Source: Penicillus capitatus
Lineage: Eukaryota > Chlorophyta
Direction of reading: 5' to 3'
DNA length: 64,000 bases
Assembly: GCA_965649825.1 (NCBI GenBank)
Contig: OZ287713.1
Span: forward strand, 62,001-126,000
Made by a program: the position numbers and the translations under genes
The notes under the pieces: model-generated
The model's database searches: none
Told to the model about the DNA's origin: nothing
What the model saw: the letters and a program-made list of their open reading frames with translations, nothing else
Shown: positions 45,002-58,294 of the stretch, in pieces
Numbering within the stretch: position 1 is the stretch's first letter
Layout of the letters: each line of letters starts with the position of its first letter

Positions 45002-47127
45002 ATGGAAGTTCATTACCAATACGCGAAGCTGCGCAAGGAGTTTGGTCGGCATCCGCGATTTGTCGACGAGGTCATCCAGCCGCGATCGATCGCTCGAGGG
45101 CTGACGTGACGTCTAAGGGGGCGGTGCTGCTGGCCGATTTTCGTCCTAATGAAGACGATTTCCAAGATCACATTGACCGAAATCCAATGACAACGATCAC
45201 CAACTGCATCCCAGATATCTCTGAACACGATGTCTGAAGATTCTCGTCGTGGCAGAGACGGACTCTTCGATCTCTTCGCCCTTAGGCCAACACGGCTGCC
45301 GTTGTGTTTGCGAACAAGGGAATCCATCACGTAGAGGGCGGCTGGCCAAAAGATGTCGATTACACTGAGGCGGAGCACGTGATACGGTAAAGCGACGGTC
45401 CCTCTTCCAAAAGAGGTGTTAACTACCGATCTGCAGATACCACAAGAAAACGGAGAAAGACGAGGAGTATATCCAGACCGTCTGTCAGTTGGCCCAGGTG
45501 GTCGAGACAGTCATCAAACAGAACAATGCGATCGACATCTACGAAGATCTCTTCCACGTCTCCCTCCGTGACCAGGGGGATGCGTGTTCGAAAGGTGTGG
45601 ACGACAGGATGCGAAGGAAGACTACGTTTCGGGCGAGCCGGCTGCCAGAACGCTGACGACACTGAGAGATCCGTCGCCGATACCTCGAGGCGTCACCTAC
45701 CTGAATTTTCATCCAGACGGATCGAGGAGATTGGCCGTGGCCTACTCAGTGGTCGACTTCCAGAGGACGCCTCCCGGAATGCCGATCCAGAGCTACGTCT
45801 GGGACATGAGCAACCCGAACGCACCGGAGATGGCGTTACAGCCCAGCAGTCAACTGCTCTGTCTGAAATTCAATCTCAAAGACAGCAGTCTGCTGGGTGG
45901 CGGTATGTACAACGGCCAGTTTGGCTTCTTCGATATCCGCAGAGGAGCGTCGCTTGTCGAAGTGCGCCCGTTCTCTTCGTCGGCAGCCGGGTCTCTCATC
46001 GTAGTGGCGTCCAGGTGACGCCGATCGAAGCCTGCCATCGGGATCCGATCTACGATTTCGCCTGGCTGCAGTGCAAGACAGGGACAGAGGCGCTGACGGT
46101 ATCGACAGACGGCAATGCTTACTGGTAGAAACGGGCACACTTTTTACGCACACCACGATCTTTCGGGTCTCTTTCACCACGAAGGTGGGATATTCGAAAG
46201 CTCCAAGAGCCACTGGAGCAACTATCGCTCAAAGAGAAGAACGGAGAGACGCTGCTCGGTGGCGTCTGCCTTGAATACGATCCTGCTGCTGGTCTCACCA
46301 AGTTCATGATCGGAACGGAACAAGGTCGGTCGGTGTGTACGGCGATGGACTGTTGGCTTCTGAATGCGCTCGGTCTCTTCAGGGTTGGTTCTGAACTGCA
46401 ATCGCAAGGCAAAGAACCCAAACGATCGCGTGGGTTCGGTGTTCCACGGTCATCACGCGCCGATCTACGGACTCCGGCGTAATCCTTTCTTCCCAAAGTA
46501 CTTTCTGTCGATGGGCGACTGGTCGGCGCGCCTCTGGAACGAAGATCTGAAGACGCCGTTGATCCACACCGCCTATACGCAGACCGATATTCGAGGAGGC
46601 GCATGGAGTCCGACAAGACCAGCTGTCTTCTATCTCATCCGTGCAGACGGCTCGCTCGACATTTGGGATCTCTGCTACAAGTCCACAGCCCCGACTCTCA
46701 GTGTCCGACGACTCGGTCGCGCATCTTCGAGGGGACGATTCTGTCATGCAGGTTCACGTCAAGAGTACGGGTCTGTCATCTTTTGCCATGCACGAGAGTG
46801 GAGCACTTTGCGCCGCGGGATCAGCAGACGGAGATGCGACGATTCTGGAACTCAGTTCGAACTTTGTCGCAGCCTCTTCGACCGAAAAGCAGGTAGGCGT
46901 TCATCGGACGTCTCTCTTCGTGCACGAGAGATTCTTTCGCGTAGGCATTGGCGGCGCTGTTTGAACGGGAGACGCTTCGGGAGAAGAATCTCGACAAGGC
47001 GAACCGCGAAATGAAGATCCGTGCGCGGAAGGAGGCAAACAAAAAGGACGAGTCGACTGAAGCGGCTGATCCAACGGAACTCGAGCGACTTGAAGAGCAA
47101 TTCCAGGGATTCGAAGGCAATACTTAG
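45002..47127 (+). CDS. DNAI2: axonemal outer-arm dynein intermediate chain 2 (IC69/ODA6 type)
   Basis: DNAI2 is a WD40 intermediate chain that holds the outer dynein arm to the doublet microtubule of motile cilia. Ten exons (45002-45070, 45118-45231, 45286-45386, 45437-45557, 45608-45961, 46015-46124, 46185-46324, 46383-46702, 46752-46892, 46945-47127) give 550 residues. The start MEVHYQYAKLRKEFGRHPRF matches the family, as do HHVEGGWPKDV, VIKQNNAIDIYEDLFH, LNFHPDGSRRLAVAYS, LLGGGMYNGQFGFFDIR, FMIGTEQGLVLNCNRKAK, FFPKYFLSMGDWSARLW and GSLDIWDL. The C-terminus is a charged helix (NLDKANREMKIRARKEAN), shorter than in animals. Introns are 45-60 nt. Confidence 0.96.
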
Positions 47128-49084
47128 CGCCATCTGCCGAACAGTTGCCGTAGGCGGCCGGTGTCGGACGACAACACTTTCGCAAACGGACACGTCTAAT
47201 CAGATTACGTAATCGTACTTCTGCTTAAGTATATAAGCACGCAAGCGCGATCGCATCAAGACGAGTAAGGACGGACTTTACGAAAGCAGGCTCGATTTGC
47301 TAGTGTTTCGGCGAGATATGGACCTAGCGCGTTTAGGTGCTCCTCTTGTCGCGTTTCATTGTGTTTGCCGTCTCTCTTGTCTCCTTCCTTACTTGCAATC
47401 CTAACTGGCAGATTGTTTTTTTGTGGGCGTATGCAAACGTCGCGTCGGACGATGGGACTAAATTGTAAACGTCGACCTGTCGGCCGAGTCCGGGCCGGAT
47501 GGCGAACCGCGCAGGGAAACTCGTCGGCAATGTGTTGATACGTGCACTTGGTAATATGCGAACGATAGCGCTTTTTCGCAAATATTAAAACAATAGTGGA
47601 AACTTTGTAACAATTGGGAAACTGTTTGTTCAGACCCCCATTTTATATTCGAGCATGACGTCATAATCTCGTCATGCTTTACGTCATCATTATCCTTCGG
47701 CTTGGCTACTCCTCTCCTGTCCTTCAGCATCATGACAGTGTATTTACATAGCTAGACGAAACAACAAAGCAGTTCCCGCTTTAAATACCCCGGACCATGG
47801 AACGTCACGTCATCACGTAAACCTCTCGTCTTCATCACGTCAAGGGCTCTCACACTGAATGGTCTGCTGTCGTGGCACCACGGAGACGGTTGACGCGACA
47901 GCAGCGACCATTCAAATACGCGCTGACTGGACGCAAGGTTCGAGCGATCCTTAACAACCGCTTTATCAAGATCGAGATTACGTAAATATTAGAGAAAAAA
48001 GAGTAGTGAGACCAGAGGCGGAGTTTGGCACTCTTCATATACATGACCTCAACTGTCACGTCAGACGCGTAGATTTGATGCATCTGATGCAATGTAAGCG
48101 TCGAGGTAGGATGCTACAACACTGATGATTACCGACGAGGCAGAGATCCATACAAGGGCGCGTTTAAGTCGCGTACTCATGATGTGTGACCCAGAAGGGG
48201 ACAGCCGTCCAAATGGTACGACAGCGAAGCTAACAGCTGTCCCCTGACAGTAAGTATTAAGTAACCGCGCGATTGGTGCGTTTCGTTTTCGCGGTGGCGA
48301 GCTCCGCGTCTTGGACGGCCCACTGACATGGGCACACAGTTTTCTATGAAGAAAACTTGTCGACACATCTGGAATACAACATGTGTAGTCACCATCTCTG
48401 CGCAATGCTAACTATCAGTCTGTCTCTTTTGATTGTGGCCATCGCCTGTGGATCTCAAGTATCGAAGGAAACGCTTTCGGGGATCTGTCGATGAATATAG
48501 AAACGCCTTTACACCCCGTCTGAAACAGAGTAGTGCAAGGCTCAAAATCGACGCTTCGTACCGCATGGTGACGCGACTTTCTAAGCAGTAAAGTCAGCAT
48601 GCCCCTGGAGATAGAGAAAAGAGGTCACTTTACTGTCCGCAAACCGTTTTCCCGAGGCGGGCTCTCGATTACTAAAAGAGGTCGACAGAAAGTCACATTA
48701 AATGTTTATACAAGAATGTGCGATCATTTGTTTATTTCAGAATGCACTTTTGCACTTTGAGAAATTGATGAATGCCTAACTATGGACTTCGGCGCTATGA
48801 AGAACTAATTCTCACGAAAAAGAAAAAAGTGACGATCTCGGATCGGCGAAACGCACATTAGTTTCATGGATGGACTTTTCTGCCAGATTTCCGACTTCGC
48901 ATTGCCGACTACGATGAGCGCGATAGTGCGAGTTCAGACAACCGTGCTTTTTGTAAAGGATGGAGGTTTTCGTGTTGACAAACCCGGTAGGCGTCAGTCA
49001 CATCAAGCAAGATATGACCATCCGCAGTTCGACCTGCATTTACGCCTCTCGCGTGTACGGCATCCCACTGCACGCTTCTAAGCG
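47128..49084. other. gene-poor stretch containing a decayed gene copy
   Basis: Apart from the KCTD-like remnant on the minus strand (listed separately) I see no gene in these two kilobases. The parts at 47,130-48,050 and 48,610-49,080 have frequent stops on both strands. Confidence 0.45.
48061..48600 (-). pseudogene. degenerate relative of the KCTD-like gene
   Basis: The minus strand carries SIFIDRSPKAFPSILEIHR and then RDGDYTCCIPDVSTSFLHRKL, matching FIDRSPTAFPWILEIYR and the adjoining exon of the gene at 32.6-33.5 kb. The 48-nt intron between them is also recognisable, and both loci share 19 bases across the 3' splice site (attgcgcagagatggtgac). The donor is GC here instead of GT. The first half of the T1 domain (VGGSPFK region) is missing, and downstream the sequence diverges into an unrelated frame. 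Because the intron is kept, the copy arose from DNA, not from retroposition. It could be a diverged, truncated paralogue that is still spliced. Confidence 0.6.
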
Positions 49085-49590
49085 ATGGGGAACAAGAAAA
49101 ACAAACAGCGCCGTCGAAGGGAGTTCGAATCTCGTCACGTGGATCAGCTTTGGCGAGATGTTCGCAAACCTCCGACGGACGTCGTTTCCGGCACCACCGG
49201 ACCGATCGGCACGACCGACAAGTACCGACGCAACGCACGCGCTCGTTCCTCACGTTCTCGTGTCCAGAGCCAAACTGGACGAAGACATCCCGGGCAGCGG
49301 CAAACACTACTGCATCCCCTGCGGGTTCTCCTCCAGTCCACTCAATGCTTATTTATCACTGACCTCTCGACGCTGTTCTTGACAGACGTTATTTCACCGA
49401 CGGGGAGAGCCTTTCGCGTCACGAGACATCCAAGCTTCACAAGAAACGCGTCAAGCTTCTGAGACATGGCATCCCTCCGCACGACAGCGCCGCCGCCGGC
49501 GAGGCTGCCGGGAAGGGACCTGTCGACAATGGCCCACGACTTCGTCCGCATCGCACCGTCACACCGTCCACGCATTTAACAGCCACCTAA
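49085..49590 (+). CDS. BUD20: BUD20/ZNF593-like zinc-finger protein, 60S ribosome export
   Basis: Exons 49085-49221, 49268-49324 and 49386-49590 join in phase 2 into 132 residues. The start MGNKKNKQRRR and the C2H2 finger (DEDIPGSGKHYCIPCGRYFT, then RHETSKLHKKRVKLL) are those of Bud20/ZNF593, a shuttling factor bound to late pre-60S ribosomal particles. The C-terminal tail is low in complexity. The length matches the family (about 130). The preceding ORF without ATG is not used. Confidence 0.9.
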
Positions 49591-49681
49591 CTTCGCAAAC
49601 ACATCACCGTTTCCTTCGTCGACCAGGCGAGTCGTCACACGAACAGTCGCCATCCTCAAATGTCCGTCGTACGGTGGTGAC

Positions 49682-52600
49682 ATGCAACCCTCGACGTCAT
49701 CCAGTGCGCTCTTTCGTTCGAGCAGCGATCGAAAAGGTGTTCCCCGTCGCATCACGCGTCTGGCGCAATGCGTCGAAGCATTCGCCAGCGAACGAGGCGG
49801 CGGCGACGCCATCAACAGGTCACACTGTCCGCGACGACTCCATCCGCGACAAGCTCTTTTGCTGCAGCATCCTGGTCGCCAACAACGGCCTGGCAGCGGT
49901 GAAGTTTATCCGGAGTGTGCGAATGTGGGCCGTTCGTGCGTTCGGCGACGATCGAGCCGTCACGCTGGTGGCCATGGCAACGCCTGAAGATATCCGAATC
50001 AACGCCGAGCACGTTCAGCTGGCGGATCAGTTCGTCGAAGTGCCGGGCGGAACGAACAATAACAACTATGCCAATGTCCGCCTCATTCTGCAAACGGCAG
50101 AGCGAGCAGAGGTCGACGCCGTATGGCCAGGATGGTGATTATCACTCCTCGCATCTCTGGGCTTCCCACGAGGGCGGGGCTGTCGTGCAGGGGACACGCA
50201 TCCGAGAATCCGGATCTCCCGAGGGCTCTGAGCGAAACGCAGCGTGGAATTCGATTCCTGGGACCGCCGTCCGGGGCGATGGCGGCACTTGGAGACAAGG
50301 TTGAGCTCCCCCACCTCATGTCGTGCTCACCAGGTGCCTCGGTCTCAGGTCGGTTCGACGATTCTGGCTCAGGCGGCCGGCGTGCCCACGTACCCCTGGA
50401 GCGGAACCGGAGTGCAGATCTCCTACGAGGAATGCGACGGCGTCATTCCGAAGGAGATCTACGAGCGCGCCTGCCTCCAGGCAGAGAATGCCGTGCATCG
50501 TTGTCGGGCCATCGGCTACCCCGTCATGCTCAAGGCCTCGTGGGGAGGCGGAGGAAAAGGGATACGGACGGTGAGATCGGACGCCGAAGTGGAAACGCTT
50601 CTGCGACAGGTCCGAGCGAAGATGCATCTCTCCTGAATGCGACTGGCGCTACTGCGTGCTAGGTCGAAGGAGAGGTGCCCGGCTCGCCCATCTTCGCCAT
50701 GAAGCTGGCATCCAGATGTCGACATCTGGAGGTTCAGCTGCTCTGCGACCGCCACGGAAGTGTCTGCTCTCTCTTCTCCCGGGATTGCAGTCTCCAGCGC
50801 CGTCATCAGAAGATCGTCGAGGAGGGACCTGTCCTCGGTGTCGCATCGGCCATCCTGGACCAGATGGAAAGGTGCATCTTCACGCTGCGAAGTGGCCCTG
50901 CGGAATAACAGCGCGTCTGGCTGCAGATCTGCCCGTGCCCTGGCGAGGTCGGTGGGGTACGTCGGCGCAGCAACGGTCGAATACCTGTACAGCGTGGAGG
51001 AGGGGCGCTACTACTTCCTGGAGCTCAATCCGCGGCTCCAGGTAGAGCACCCGGTCACCGAGGGCATCACGGGAGTGAATCTGCCTGCGTGTCAAGTGAT
51101 GGTCGGTATGGGCATCCCGCTGCATCGCATTCCCGACATTCGCGTCCTCTACCACGAAGACCCTCAAGGAGACAGTCCCATCGACTTCGAGGCCCACGAG
51201 AGGCGGAGTCCGGATGGGTACGTCGTGGCCGTGCGCCTGACCTCGGAGAACGCCAACGATGGATTCAAACCGACGTCCGGCGACGTCGACGAAGTGCACT
51301 TTCGACCGACGTCGGACGTCTGGGGGTACTTCTCGGTGAAGTCCGGAGGGGGAATTCACGAGTTCTCGGACTCGCAGTTCGGCCACCTCTTTGCAAAGGG
51401 CCCGACGCGGCAGGAGGCCATCCGATCGATGCTCATGGCGTTAAAGGAGGTGAAGATTCGGGGTGAGATACGCACGACGGTCGACTACATCATCGACATG
51501 ATCCAGGAGCCGGACTTCCTCGAGCAGCGCATCCACACGGCATGGCTGGACAACCGCATCGCCCGACAGGTGACGGAGATGCAGAGAGTGCCCCTCTGAG
51601 TTCGTCTCCTGTCTTCAGATCACGTCCAAACGTCCCCCCTGGCACCTGGCGCTGGTCTCCGGGGCCGTCGTCAGAGGAATGGAAGCCTTCGCCGAGAGGT
51701 CGGCCGAATACCTGGAGATGTTGAAGAGGGGCCAGATACCACCGTCGTCGCTCAGTCTCACGCGGCTGGAGGAGGAACTGGTGCTGGACGCGACGAAGTA
51801 CAGCGTGGCGTTGCTCAAACAGGGTCCCCATCGTTATCGGGTGCTGCTGAACGGCTCGTCTCTGGACTGCGTGGCGAGGAGGCAGGCCGACAGCGGCGTC
51901 TTGCTGCAGGTTGACGGACAGAAGCACGCCGTCTACGCGGAGAACGAGGCGATGGGCGTTCGGCTGTCCATCGATTCGTGGACGTGTCTCCTGGCGAACG
52001 AGTCCGATCCTTCGCAGGTCTTGGCGCCCTCCGCTGGAAAGATCCGTCGCTACCTGGTCGAGGACGGAACGCGTCTGGAGCCGGGCGATCCCTACGCCGA
52101 GCTCGAGGTGATGAAGATGCTGATGCCGCTGCTGGCGCCTGCGGCCGGAACTGTGCGCTTTCAGCTGCTAGAAGGCGCCGTCCTGAACTGCGGAGAGCTC
52201 ATCGCCAGGTCCGTCCATCCAGCGGCAGGGACGAGAGGAGACTGCTGTTGCGCCTAGGTTGGAGCTGGACGATCCCAACGCCGTCTCGAGAGTCGCGGTC
52301 AGCGAAGAGAAGTTTCCGGAAGAGCTCGGTCCTCCGCAGGTTATCAGCGAACGCGTCGATGATCGATTTGCCCTGGCCCACGAGGCCGCTGCCGATCTCC
52401 TGGCCGGATACGAGCGCGACGTGCCTGCCACGGTCGCGGAGCTTCTGAGCTGTCTGGACACCGAAGACCTGGCCTTCCTCTCATGGTCGAGGAGATTCTC
52501 CGTGGCGCAGTCTCGGATGCCGGATCGCCTGAGGCGGACCCTGGAAACGATCATGCAGCGCCACGACAACTCCACCTTCGACATTGTCCCGGACGTCGCT

Positions 52601-55600
52601 GGCACGGAGTTCCCGGCCAGCGACCTGCTCCGGTGCATGAAGCAGCATATGGATGTCGAACCGTCCGCAGAGCGCCCCGCCCTCGAAGCCACACTCGAGC
52701 CACTCTTGTCCCTTGCCCGAGAGCACGAGGGCGGAGACTACATCCGACACATCACTCAGAAGCTCCTCGAGCAGTACCTCTTCGTCGAGGAGAAATTCCA
52801 GCACCAAAGCTTGGCCACCACAGAACGCGACATCATCTACGGCCTCCGACAGGTACGGAGATCACCCACCTGTCTCTCGGCAATGGCTCGGCGGTGCTGA
52901 TCAGGAGCACGGGGACGACCTTCAAGGCGTGCTGGATTTGGTGATGTCCCATCAGGCCCTCGAGAGGAGGTCGGAGTTCGTGCTGCATCTGCTGGCTCAC
53001 GTCGTCCTTCCTTCGCCTGCAAGCTACCGTCCCCATCTGCGCCGCCTGTCGGCCCTCCACTCCTCCAACGCCGCCCAGATCCTGAAGAAGGCGCAGCTCC
53101 TTCTCGAACAGAGTCTGTTGGCCGATCTGAAACAAGCCGTCCGTCGCTGCCTGTCTGGACTGGATCTCTTCTCTGCCGGCCCGGATCGGAGAGGACCGTC
53201 CGTCTCCAGAAAGGACACTCGGACGGAGGGCCTCTACAAGGGGCTCGGCAGCGGAAGCCCGGCTCCGTCCACAATGGCTCAGGTGGAGATGCAGAAGATG
53301 GAGATGCTGGTCGAAGCTCCAGCCGCCGTCGACGACGCTCTTGCCTCGCTCCTGAGCCTTCCTCGAGTCCGCGTCCCCGAGGAGACACGATCCGCTTCGG
53401 ATCACGTGGCGACGGCGGGCGTCGAGCACCGTACACTGATGGTCTACATCCAGCGAACGTATCATCACCGAATCCTCGAGGAGCCCAGAATAGTGCAGCA
53501 CAGTCATTGCACAGTCGCCTCCTGGGTGTACGGCGATGTCTACGAGAAGGAGGTCGAGCACCACGGGGTCATGATTGTGCTCGAGCAACTGAGGCACCTC
53601 AAAGAGGGAATGGACTGTGCCAGACAAGCACTGGGCCAGCGCAACAGAACGACGACGTCCGGGTGTCTCCACATCGCACTGACAGGAGAATCGGGTGACC
53701 GATTCCGTCTCTTCGGCGAGGCGGAAGATCTCTGCCGCGGCGACATCGACGAGAGAGATGAGGCGAACGATCCCTTCGACGAAGACGAACGTGTTCGGTC
53801 GAGTCTGACAGACGAGGACATCACGCAACTGGCCTCCTCTCTGCGAGCACTGATCCAGACGATAACGGCCGAATGCAGAGCGATGGACTTCGACACGGTC
53901 TGCGTCGTCATCCAGACGGCAAAGCTCCCTGTGCGCAAGGGATACAGATGGGATGTCAGCCGTCAGCGCTACGCATCGCACTTCACTCTCCAGTGAGAAT
54001 CGGATCTCTCCTGCGACGATCGACGGGTGTGCTTCGCAGGCAGGTGGAGGGTCCAGTGGCCGAGGCACTGGAGCTCTGCAAGCTGGAGCATCTGCCGTTG
54101 CACCACGCTCCCTCCCGGAATCGCCAGTGGCACATCTACACAGTCGAAGAGAGAGCAGGGCGCGGAACGGTCATCAAGAGGCTCTATCTCCGCGGACGGA
54201 TTCATCAGATTGGCAACACCCCTGAATTCCTGACGGCCTCCTACCGGGGCATAGCGGCGGACCTCGCTGCTGCGGTGGTGGACGAGATCGGGGGGACTCT
54301 CTCCCGATGTCTCGAGGAACTGCTGCGCGTGCAGCACGGACAGGATGACGACGGTGCGACGTCCATCGACTGGTCGCACATCTTCCTGTCGCTCTTGCCT
54401 TCCGTGGATATCGGAGGAGATGCGACTGGCAGTGTGGTGGCCGCTCTGCGCTCTGCATGCGCCCGGCGGACGAACCGACTCGCAGGCGATCTGCGCACCG
54501 CCTCCGTGGCCCAGTTCGAGTTGAGAATCTGCGCGGCCGGAGAAGCCGGTCCGTGGAGAGTTATCGCGTCCCTTCCCACGGGACACGAGGCCGGAGACGA
54601 ACACGTGGACGTCTACCGCGAAGAACGATCTCCGGAAGGGCTTCGATACCGAGCCGTCTCGCAGCCGCCCGGCGCGTTGCATGGCCGCCCTGTTCTGCAG
54701 CCGTACGGGGCCCTGAGTGCTCTGCAGCAGAAGCGCCTGTTGGCTCGGAGACACGGCACCACGTACTGCTACGATTTCCCTGCAGTTTTCGCAAACGCTC
54801 TGAGAGAGATCTGGACGGAGAGAGCTGTGGCAGGAGAGCCGTGCTCTACGCCGCCGCCCGGTGCACTCGTGGAAGCAGCGGAGCTCGGATTCGATGGACA
54901 GGACTCCCACGCGTCGCCCTACGCTTGGAAGCTGCGGAGGCTGCCTGAAGGATCTGAGCGTCTCGCTGTCGGCATGGTCGCGTGGACGATGACGGTCAGA
55001 TCTCCGGAAGCTCCTGATGGACGCTCGCTCGTTGCCATCGCCAACGACATCACCCACCATTTCGGTGCATTCGGGCCGAAGGAGGATGCGCTCTTTCGAT
55101 CCGCCGTGGAGCACGCGCTGGACCATCGCCTTCCGGTCGTCTACATCGCTGCCAACTCTGGAGCCCGCGTCGGTCTCGCCACGGATGTCGGGGAAAAGCT
55201 GAAAGTACAGTGCGCGCAGGCCGGAACTCGATTCACGTGCGACGGCTTTCTGTGCAGGTCGAGTGGACGTCGCCCGAAGACCCTCTCAGAGGACCTGCTT
55301 ACCTGTACCTGGAGGACGCCGATTACCAGCAGCTGACGAGCGGCGGCGGCGAGGGGCGCAACGCTCCTGCGGTCGTGGCCGAAAAGAAGAAGGGCCATTG
55401 GAGGATCACCGATGTCGTCGGGAGCGAAGACGGCATCGGCGTGGAATGCCTCTCGGGCAGCGGGGCCATCGCGGGATCCTTTGCGGAGGCATTCCGGAGA
55501 GGGATCACCATGACGCTGGTGACGGGTCGGACGGTGGGGATCGGCGCCTACCTGGCCCGGCTGGGACGACGATGCGTCCAGTCGCAGCAGCCCATCATCC

Positions 55601-57081
55601 TAACGGGGTACCAGGCGTTGAACAAACTGCTCGGCCGCGAGGTCTACTCTTCGCAGCTCCAGTTGGGCGGTCCCCGCATCATGGGCGTCAACGGCGTCTC
55701 CCATCACGTCGTCTCGGACGATCTGCACGGCGTCAAGACGATTCTGAAGTGGCTCTCGTACACTCCGTGCCTGCTCGGCGGATGGCCCAGCCGCTGTCCG
55801 ACCGCAGATCCAGTCGATCGGGGGATCGATTACACTCCGGACGAGGACGGTAAGCTGGATCCGCGGCGAGCCATCGCGGGGTGGACCTCCGACCTTCGGT
55901 GGGTGTCTGGACTCTTTGACCGGGGAAGCTGGTTGGAAGTTCAGGAGGGATGGGCGCAGACGGTGGTGACGGGACGCGCTCGACTTGGCGGAATTCCTGT
56001 CGGCGTCATCGCCGTGGAGACGCAGACGGTGTTCAAGACCGTCCCTGCGGATCCCGGAATGGCCGAATCCGCCGAGCAGCGGCTGCCTCAAGCAGGCCAG
56101 GTGTGGTTTCCCGATTCCGCTCTGAAGACGGCCCACGCCATGGAGGAATTCAACCTGGAGAGCCTGCCGCTGATCATTCTGGCGAACTGGCGCGGGTTTT
56201 CCGGCGGACAGCGCGACCTCTTCGAAGGCGTCCTTCAGGCAGGGTCCCTCATCGTCGAGCACCTGCGCGCCTTCAGGCAACCCGTCTTCGTCTACCTGCC
56301 TCCGAAGTGCGAGCTCAGAGGCGGTGCCTGGGTGGTGGTCGACTCGAAGATCAACGACGCCATGGTGGAGATGTACGCCGATCCCTCCGCCAGGGGGAAC
56401 GTGCTGGAGCCCGAAGGCATCGTGGAGATCAAGTTCCGGAAGGCGGATCTGCTGAGGACGATGCATCGACTGGATCCGGAGTTGAAGGCCATGGATCAGC
56501 GGGGAGCCGCCCGTGCGGACATCGCAGAGCGGGAACAGCTGCTGCTGCCAGTCTACCACCAGGTCGCCCTCCGTTTCGCCGAAATGCACGACACGCCGCG
56601 CAGAATGCAAGAGAAGGGTGTGATCCGGGGCGTCGTTCAGTGGAGGCAGGCACGAGCCTTTCTGTGCCAGAGACTCAGGCGCAGACTTGGCGAGGAACGC
56701 ATCTTCCGAGACATGGGCGCATCGGACTCGCGCCTCTCCCGGTCGGCGATGAAGGAGATGCTGAGAGCATGGTACATGCAATCGGGCGATGGTCAGGGGG
56801 AGGACGACTGGGACAAGGATGACGCGGCGCAGAAGTGGATGGAATCCGAGAGCGGTCGCAACAGAGTCTCGGCCGGGCTCATGTCTCTCCGTTCCGCTGT
56901 CGCCTCTCGCCAAGTGCACGAGATGCTTTCATCTGCCGAAGGGACTGCCGGTCTGATCGACGCACTGAGAGCCGCCGCACAGCGGGATCCGCAGATCAGA
57001 GACCTGCTGCAGAATATGCAGTGCCCGGGGCCCGCATTGCGCGGAAACGATGTCGAACCTGTGGAACATCGGGACGGTTAA
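49682..57081 (+). CDS. ACC: homomeric (multidomain) acetyl-CoA carboxylase
   Basis: This enzyme makes malonyl-CoA for fatty-acid synthesis and elongation. Eleven exons (49682-49818, 49868-50134, 50191-50299, 50349-50609, 50663-50871, 50927-51569, 51619-52208, 52258-52852, 52905-53992, 54040-55204, 55258-57081) give 2,295 residues, the full family size. Order: biotin carboxylase ([48 protein letters not shown]), biotin carrier with the biotinyl lysine in [12 protein letters not shown], a long central scaffold, and the carboxyltransferase ([93 protein letters not shown]). The N-terminus is Ser/Arg-rich for 45 residues, so plastid import is possible, but the absence of a clear transit peptide favours the cytosol. 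All introns are GT-AG, 47-56 nt. Confidence 0.97.
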
Positions 57082-57295
57082 ATCGTGCAGTGAATACAAG
57101 CATCTCGTACGTAGCATTCGCCAACGTTCGTTTTCCGGTTTTCGGCTTTTAATCATCGTGCGATACCTTTCCCCGAACCTCCTGTAGACAGGGTTCGCGA
57201 AGGCGGTGGGTATTACTTCTTTACACGGGTCCATCCATCGTGCTAAAGGCATTCTTTATTGGCCTTCTGCGGCAATTCACTTGCGGTTTGCCCCC

Positions 57296-58294
57296 ATGGA
57301 GATTGTGCACGAACCGGCAGTCCGCGGCCGCTTAAACGCCCTTGTACAAATGTTCGAGAATCAGTCGAAGTCGGAGGAGCCGACGAGCACTGCACCGGCT
57401 GCTCGTCAGAAGAAGCTTCCATCCTCTAAGCTCCAGCCTGCACGAGTATGTGAGCCGAGCCATGCGGCCGAGGCAGACGGAGAGAAGCGCCACGTGGACA
57501 CGTCGTGCTCAGTGAACTCGCTAATAAAGACATTCAACTCCCGGGAAGGAACGGGGAGTTCGCTCGCCGCGGCAAAGAGGTGTTCGCTGAGTGGAGAGCA
57601 GCGTCGAAGATCAGGAGTTCTTCAGCATCTCGCCCCCGAATCGATTGAGCGGCATCCCGAGGTGAAGGCCCTCCTGGATGACGTCTTCGGCAGGATCGAG
57701 CAACGCTTCATCAGGATGCGCAGCTTTGATTCGCGGTGCAGTTCTGAGAGAGACCTCATCGATGACGCAGGGAGCTCCATGACAGACACAACGGACATCG
57801 ATTCCTGTCTATCCGCAGCGGAGACGCATTCCTCGAGCGGCAGCAAGATCGGGGCGATCTGGAACCAGGATGCGCTTCAGCATCTGGACGGCTGTTCCAG
57901 GACAGACGCAGCCGGGTCGGATGTTCACCACATCTGCACAAAGAAGCTGCGCGACTACATGGACGTGCTGAGCGCACGCATGGCCTGCTCCCGGGATGCC
58001 AAGCCGTCCGCGACGGACGAAAGCGCAGCCGTCTTCAGCGATGCCGTTAAGCTGGCGATGTCGAAGCTGAACGGCGACGCCACCAGGGATGCCTCGATGG
58101 CCGACAAGTCCGTGGACGTTTCTGTCCGAACCTGCAAGGCGCTGATCGAGATGACCGTCTTCAGAGAAGAAGCCCTCAAGCCGACGATCAACGTCGTCAA
58201 CCGGGCACCGTGTGTCATGGAACACGACGACCTGAGCGACGTCGACGCTCGCGTGCTCTTCGCGGCCGACCGCCTCTGTACGACGTCTCCTTAG
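57296..58294 (+). CDS. hypothetical protein, 332 residues
   Basis: An uninterrupted frame from ATG 57296, 215 nt downstream of ACC on the same strand. Coding potential is good: high GC third positions and no stops for 999 nt. The protein is hydrophilic and low in structure in its first 110 residues, then contains helical stretches (HPEVKALLDDVFGRIEQRF; LRDYMDVLSARMACSRD; ALIEMTVFREEALKPTIN). There is no signal peptide, membrane segment or recognised domain. Confidence 0.6.
   Translation: MEIVHEPAVRGRLNALVQMFENQSKSEEPTSTAPAARQKKLPSSKLQPARVCEPSHAAEADGEKRHVDTSCSVNSLIKTFNSREGTGSSLAAAKRCSLSGEQRRRSGVLQHLAPESIERHPEVKALLDDVFGRIEQRFIRMRSFDSRCSSERDLIDDAGSSMTDTTDIDSCLSAAETHSSSGSKIGAIWNQDALQHLDGCSRTDAAGSDVHHICTKKLRDYMDVLSARMACSRDAKPSATDESAAVFSDAVKLAMSKLNGDATRDASMADKSVDVSVRTCKALIEMTVFREEALKPTINVVNRAPCVMEHDDLSDVDARVLFAADRLCTTSP

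Noticed and set aside
45007-45378. Minus-strand frame over the start of DNAI2
   Set aside because: The plus-strand exons match DNAI2 residue by residue, so the minus frame is a shadow.
49674-49867. Unspliced start of acetyl-CoA carboxylase through the first intron
   Set aside because: The frame that reads through 49819-49867 starts without an ATG; splicing at AG/gtcaca gives an ATG start and joins to SILVANNG correctly.
52833-54068. A 411-codon minus-strand frame, and another at 55600-56919
   Set aside because: Both are antisense shadows within the GC-rich acetyl-CoA carboxylase exons.
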